Assembly (NCBI GenBank): GCA_964036665.1
Contig: OZ038528.1
Span: 7,694,501-7,758,500, forward strand
DNA length: 64,000 nucleotides
Direction of reading: 5' to 3'
DNA from: Gordius sp. MW1
Lineage: Eukaryota; Nematomorpha; Gordioida; Gordea; Gordiidae
Made by a program: the position numbers and the translations under genes
Shown here: piece by piece, positions 62,541 through 64,000 of the stretch
Layout: each line of letters starts with the position of its first letter
How positions within the stretch are numbered: the stretch's first letter is position 1
Notes under the pieces: model-generated
What the model saw: the letters and a program-made list of their open reading frames with translations, nothing else
Database searches by the model: none
Told to the model about the DNA's origin: nothing

Positions 62541-62709
62541 AAACAAGTGAGCCCATCCCATAGAATCACCTGTTAAAACTCAACCTTTTAATTATCAAAT
62601 CAGTGATCAATAGCCTAATTTCACATGGAGCAATGCATTCCTTGCTCAATCCTTCCCCAACACTATAAATAGGATTCCACGAGGAGCTCGCCCAGCCTTA
62701 CAGCAACAA

Positions 62710-63953
62710 TTGATAAACACCATCCAATCAATTGCAAATCATCCTGAAAATCCTATGGGTTGGGACAAGTTATTCAATTTAGCATTCAAAATTTTATTTG
62801 TTCCTCCCAATAAAGAAGTTAACTTATCTAAGCATATCAAAGATGCAATTTTAAATCTCAATAATGGTATATGCCATCCCACACCAACTAAACAAACATC
62901 AATTATAGACACATCCTTACAACAGAAAGCAAATAGAATCTCAAAAAATTCTTACAACTTGAGAGGAGCTTTAAATGAGTTCTATAATAATCACACTATG
63001 GTTTTAGCCAACCAAGACTCATTCAACCAGATTAATATATTACATCCCATATCTCAACATGCATTTAATACCCAAACAGTACTTCTTCATTGATTTTATC
63101 TTCCCAAGAAATCAGTGAAGCTATTAATTCATTTCCCCTTGATTCTGCAGCAGGACTAGATGGCATAAAACCTAACTTCCTGCAAGATCTAATAAATTTA
63201 AAAAATAATAATTCAAGTTCTCCACTTGATTCTTTAACCCTCCTTTGCAACTTAATTATCAATGCAAATATCCCCCAAGAAATTAGGCCAGTTCTTTTTG
63301 GAGCTCGACTCTTAGCTTTAAAAAAACCCAATAACTCCCTAAGGCCAATAGTCATTGGGAATGTATTCCGCAGGATAATATCTAAAATAATTTGTAAACG
63401 CATAAAACCTGCATTGTCCAATACCCTAACACCTCATCAATTAGGCTTTGGTGTTAAGGGAGGATGTGAGGCTGCTTGCCATGCAGGCCGGATCACCCTA
63501 CAAAATTTACCCCCCGACCACTGTCTAGTCAAACTAGACTTTACTAATGCTTTTAACCAACTTAATAGAAATGTTTTTATGGAGAATTTTTTAGAAGACT
63601 TGCCACAATACTCCAACTATATTCTGTTAAGTTATGGATGCCCATCCCTTTTAAAATATGGCTCCTTTGTAATAAAATCCGCAGAAGGCCTTCAGCAAGG
63701 TGACCCTTTAGGACCCCCATTATTTTGTTGTGGCATACAAAAACTAATAAATCAAATCAATAACCAGTGTAACCTTTCATTACATGTATGGTATCTCGAT
63801 GATGCAACTTTGGCAGGCAGCCATGCAGAAGTAACCAAAGCAATTAATATAATTAAAGACTTTTGTACGTCCCTAAATCTAACACTTAATGCGAAGCTTT
63901 ACAACCCCCTAACTTTGATCAAAATTCCATTTTTAAAACATATTCTATTGTGA
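62710..63953 (+). pseudogene. Non-LTR retrotransposon reverse transcriptase (YLDD type), runs to window end
   Basis: 62710-63093 encodes the region ahead of RT (NPMGWDKLFNLAFKILFVPP). After a frameshift near 63090 the frame to 63953 has SAAGLDGIKPNFLQDL, RPIVIGNVFRRIISK, LGFGVKGGCEAACH, KLDFTNAFNQLNRNVFM, GLQQGDPLGPPLFC and WYLDDATLAGS. The two catalytic blocks (LDFTNAFN and YLDD) are intact. It is distinct from the RTE element at 59160 and of the type with a one-aspartate-pair YLDD rather than YADD box. After 63953 the frame is lost and the window ends. Clade not assigned. Confidence 0.8.
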
Positions 63954-64000
63954 ATAAAGAAAATCTATCAATGCTCGGATCGCCTATAGGTGGATCTCCC

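Overview
This is a transposon-rich, AT-rich window from a metazoan nuclear genome, probably an invertebrate. Three host genes with GT-AG introns are recognisable from translated exons. No prokaryotic organisation, CRISPR array, tRNA or rRNA was seen. The sequence does not allow a species assignment.

Host genes. (1) 8151-9548, plus strand: the last three exons of an RDD-domain membrane protein resembling FAM8A1. Its 5' exons are absent, and a Ty3/gypsy element lies just upstream. (2) 25632 down to about 11278, minus strand: an essentially complete sarco/endoplasmic reticulum Ca2+-ATPase (SERCA, ATP2A type). It has 21 exons, all in phase, about 1011 residues, and includes an 18-nt micro-exon. 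(3) 37224-48710, plus strand: a complete THADA/TRM732 homologue. It has 20 in-phase exons, 6432 nt and about 2143 residues. THADA is the regulatory partner of the tRNA 2'-O-methyltransferase FTSJ1/TRM7. SERCA and THADA are divergent neighbours whose start codons are 11.6 kb apart. This is notable because Drosophila THADA has been reported to bind SERCA and change its coupling.

Mobile DNA, left to right. A pogo/Tigger transposase relic (1-2690, minus) is split by a 1.85-kb Helentron-like repeat (624-2472). A Ty3/gypsy element (2775-7827) has near-identical 309-bp LTRs, a GTTTT target duplication and a tRNA-Leu-type primer site, but a broken pol and almost no gag. A piggyBac relic (18825-20607) sits in SERCA intron 4. 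A second, inverted copy of the Helentron-like repeat (26038-27822) lies upstream of SERCA. Two hAT-like elements (31502-33219 and 33236-35506) abut so closely that only their own target duplications separate them; the second carries a solo LTR (34278-34888). Nested MITEs (36364-37115) end just before THADA.

The right third (48.9-64 kb) is almost entirely repeats. It holds an antisense RTE LINE relic, further Helentron-like tails, and two hAT-like elements with GC-rich subterminal repeats (52433-53477 and 54860-56971). It also holds a 160-bp tandem array, an RTE LINE with a mutated YADD box (59160-62190), and a second non-LTR element with a zinc-knuckle-like first ORF that runs off the window end.

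The strongest leads are the SERCA-THADA pairing, the Helentron-like family built from hairpinned CCAAT units, and the recurrence of short GC-rich subterminal repeat arrays in three separate hAT-like families.
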